A stretch of 64,000 nt of DNA from an uncultured Blautia sp. (GTDB lineage: Bacteria; Bacillota; Clostridia; Lachnospirales; Lachnospiraceae): assembly GCA_958367245.1 (NCBI GenBank), contig CATXEA010000012.1, positions 1 through 64,000 on the forward strand, in the 5' to 3' direction. The notes under the pieces were generated by a model, which was not told where the DNA came from, did not search any database, and was given only the letters and a program-made list of their open reading frames with translations. Numbering within the stretch: the first letter of the stretch is position 1; every line of letters starts with the position of its first letter. The position numbers were made by a program, and so were the translations under genes. Shown here piece by piece: positions 62,370 to 64,000 of this stretch.

Positions 62370-63614
62370 TCAGGATTTGATGACACGGATCATCAGGAAG
62401 AGAAGAAGGAGAAGAACGGAAATTCCGATTCCGCCGATAACATAATACATGGTGTTGCTTCTTGCTGCAGAAAATTCTTCTGCCTCTTTCATGTTTTTTG
62501 CACCTGTTTCTGCTTTGGTGTCTTCTACTGCAACCTCGTTTTCGAGAGTGGCAGTTCCGACTCTTGTATCTCCGAAATAATAGCTTCTGCGGATTTTATC
62601 GCCTTTTTCTTTATCCTTGAAGGTAAGGCTGTCCGCAGAGGCGCCATTTGGAACAAAAACGATTCCTCCGGAAATCCTGTTCAGGTCTTCGTCCGGAAGT
62701 TCCAGCCTGCCGAAATTGTCATAACCGTAATTTAAAAGAGAAATGGCTTCGTCGTCTGTGACTCCGGCTGCGCCGTTAAGCACTACGCAGATAAGAGTGA
62801 CTCCGTTTCTGGAAGCCGCGCATACAAGGGTACTGCCGGACGCCTGAGTGTATCCTTCCTTTCCGCCCAGACATCCCTGATAATAGGCAGGGTCTGCAGT
62901 ATTGGTCATGGTGAATTTATTGGTAAGGGCACGTTCGCCGCCGGATACGTTGGTAGCCGGAATGGTATAGGACTGGGCTGCGGCGATGGTGCGGAAGGTA
63001 TCGTTGTTCATTGCTGCTCGCATGATCAGCGCCATATCGTAGGCTGTAGTGTGCTGATTTTCGTCAGGAAGTCCTGTAGGATTAGTGAATATAGTATCTT
63101 TACAGCCGAGTTCCTTTGCGCGGGCGTTCATTTTTTCGACAAAGGCTTCTACAGAGCCGCCCACATGTTCTGCAACCTGAAGAGCGATATCGTTGGCAGA
63201 AGCAACCATGATCGCATAAAGGCACTGCTCCATAGTAAAGGTTTCATCAAGCTGGGCAGATATGTTCACACCTCCGTCTGTAACACCGGAAACTCCGGTA
63301 GCCGTCATGGTAACGGTATCTGTAAGCTGGCTGTTTTCAAGAGCTACGAGGGTTGTCATAATTTTGACAGCAGCAGACGGATAAAGAGGCTGGTTTGCAT
63401 TTTTGGAAAAAAGAGAAGTCTTTGTGGACGATTCCATAACTACGGCAGCAGTGGACGAAATATCTGCCGCCTGAGGCCAGCCCGGGATTGCGTTTGTCTT
63501 AATGGAAGAGGTCTGTTCTGCGCCCTGTGCAGTTGCTGATACGGGCATCTGGAAAAGAAGAGAAGCGCTGATTCCAAGAGCCAGAACAGCAGCAGTAAGT
63601 TTCTTTTTTATCAT
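62370..63614 (-). CDS. D,D-carboxypeptidase-like protein with displaced catalytic serine
   Basis: This 414-residue exported PBP5/DacF-fold protein has a signal peptide to about residue 29 and a C-terminal membrane helix (about residues 390-410). The normal YPAST-T-K motif reads YP-S80-A81-A82-V83-K84, so the residue three before the lysine is alanine and a serine lies one place too early. The SxN motif (S139-A-N141) is intact. The KTG motif reads K252-E-G254. Its N-terminal region shares the pattern IKTNAIPGWPQAADI with the pseudoenzyme at 51675 (IETNDIPPWPKASDL), so the two are paralogues. Whether it still has activity is open. An extended -10 (minus strand, 63658-63663) precedes it. Confidence 0.85.
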   Translation of the reverse strand: MIKKKLTAAVLALGISASLLFQMPVSATAQGAEQTSSIKTNAIPGWPQAADISSTAAVVMESSTKTSLFSKNANQPLYPSAAVKIMTTLVALENSQLTDTVTMTATGVSGVTDGGVNISAQLDETFTMEQCLYAIMVASANDIALQVAEHVGGSVEAFVEKMNARAKELGCKDTIFTNPTGLPDENQHTTAYDMALIMRAAMNNDTFRTIAAAQSYTIPATNVSGGERALTNKFTMTNTADPAYYQGCLGGKEGYTQASGSTLVCAASRNGVTLICVVLNGAAGVTDDEAISLLNYGYDNFGRLELPDEDLNRISGGIVFVPNGASADSLTFKDKEKGDKIRRSYYFGDTRVGTATLENEVAVEDTKAETGAKNMKEAEEFSAARSNTMYYVIGGIGISVLLLLLFLMIRVIKS

Positions 63615-63672
63615 AATCAGTATTAACTCCTATGCTAAAATATTTCAAATCTTTAATAGTATAGCACATTTC

Positions 63673-63701
63673 TTGCAAAAAATATAATAGAATGTTAAAA
63701 T
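63673..63701 (+). promoter_or_regulatory. Promoter of the right-edge glycosyltransferase gene
   Basis: TTGCAA (63673-63678), a 17-base spacer and TAAAAT (63696-63701), divergent from the carboxypeptidase-like gene. Confidence 0.6.
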
Positions 63702-63734
63702 AAAATGTAACTAAAATGTATCGAGGTATCGTTT

Positions 63735-64000
63735 ATGAGTAAAAAACAGCCGTCAGGCGGAGGAATACAGTGGGGAAAGGTTCTTAAGAAGCTTTCACCA
63801 TATACAATACAGAAAGGGTTCCGTTATCTGAAGCATTACGGCCCGAAGGAATTCTGGGTGAGACTCCATGAGCGTTTCGAACCGGAGGAGGTCCCCTATG
63901 GACCGTGGTATGAGGCTTATGTGCCGGATGAAGCAGCTCTGGAGCAGCAGAGGAAAAGGAAATTTAAGGAGCCGCTTCTTTTCAGCGTAGTTGTCCCGGC
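63735..64000 (+). CDS. Glycosyltransferase (N-terminal part, runs off the window)
   Basis: An open frame starts with ATG at 63735 after CGAGGT and runs to the window end without a stop, giving 88 residues. The N-terminal segment IQKGFRYLKHYGPKEFWVRL followed by EPEEVPYGPWYEAYVP is typical of GT2 glycosyltransferases of rhamnan-type clusters. The last residues, LLFSVVVP, are the first strand of a GT2 domain. It shows that the polysaccharide region continues beyond the window, probably including the missing dTDP-rhamnose genes. Confidence 0.8.
   Translation, partial: MSKKQPSGGGIQWGKVLKKLSPYTIQKGFRYLKHYGPKEFWVRLHERFEPEEVPYGPWYEAYVPDEAALEQQRKRKFKEPLLFSVVVP

Overview
The window looks like a chromosomal segment of a spore-forming member of the Clostridia, most likely Lachnospiraceae. 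The evidence is the moderate-to-low GC content, strong GGAGG-type ribosome binding sites, frequent TTG and GTG starts, and the presence of the spore genes gpr and spoIIP. The gene pairs cdaA-cdaR and hemW-uvrA and the glucan-binding-repeat surface proteins fit the same group. The species cannot be fixed from the sequence alone. I saw no rRNA, tRNA or CRISPR array. The only mobile DNA is what looks like the 3' end of a group II intron at the extreme left edge, touching the stop codon of an ABC transporter gene.

Layout, 1-20 kb. A heterodimeric ABC exporter lies on the minus strand. It is followed by an ArsC/Spx-like protein, an EamA transporter, and a purine-salvage operon (guanine deaminase plus a purine permease, minus strand) controlled by a variant purine riboswitch. 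The wiring of this riboswitch predicts that ligand turns expression on. Next come an AI-2E-family permease, a BlaI-like regulator, and the arginine biosynthesis genes, with argG divergent from argCJBD around ArgR-box-like sites. An XRE regulator, a DUF3169-like membrane protein and a NatAB-type ABC pair follow, with a striking operator array in front of them.

20-46 kb. This is a housekeeping and competence region: comEA, a two-component system, a GerMN lipoprotein, comEC, holA, rpsT (opposite strand), gpr, spoIIP, a secreted protein built from two copies of one domain, lepA, a small lipoprotein, hemW, uvrA (with a LexA-type SOS box inside its promoter), mreB, recD2, comF, two unrecognised membrane proteins, the c-di-AMP cyclase cdaA with cdaR, and a stand-alone HPr.

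46-64 kb. This is a cell-envelope region. It holds an L,D-transpeptidase and a GH25 lysozyme, both carrying glucan-binding-type repeats. A polysaccharide cluster follows: sugar aminotransferase, rfbC, Wzm/Wzt-type ABC exporter with a C-terminal Wzt domain, a double GT2 glycosyltransferase, a WsaF-like rhamnosyltransferase, a methyltransferase, a kinase-like protein with a coiled-coil tail, and a DUF2142-like integral membrane protein. The cluster contains one D,D-carboxypeptidase homologue (plus strand) and is closed by a second one (minus strand). Both lack the canonical SxxK serine. A further glycosyltransferase gene runs off the right edge.

The most notable signals are: (1) a methyltransferase and kinase pair next to a Wzt with a C-terminal domain, which resembles a split version of the WbdD chain-terminator system; (2) the two carboxypeptidase-fold proteins with broken catalytic motifs in the same region; (3) the variant ON-type purine riboswitch; (4) the operator array of the XRE-DUF3169-NatAB locus.
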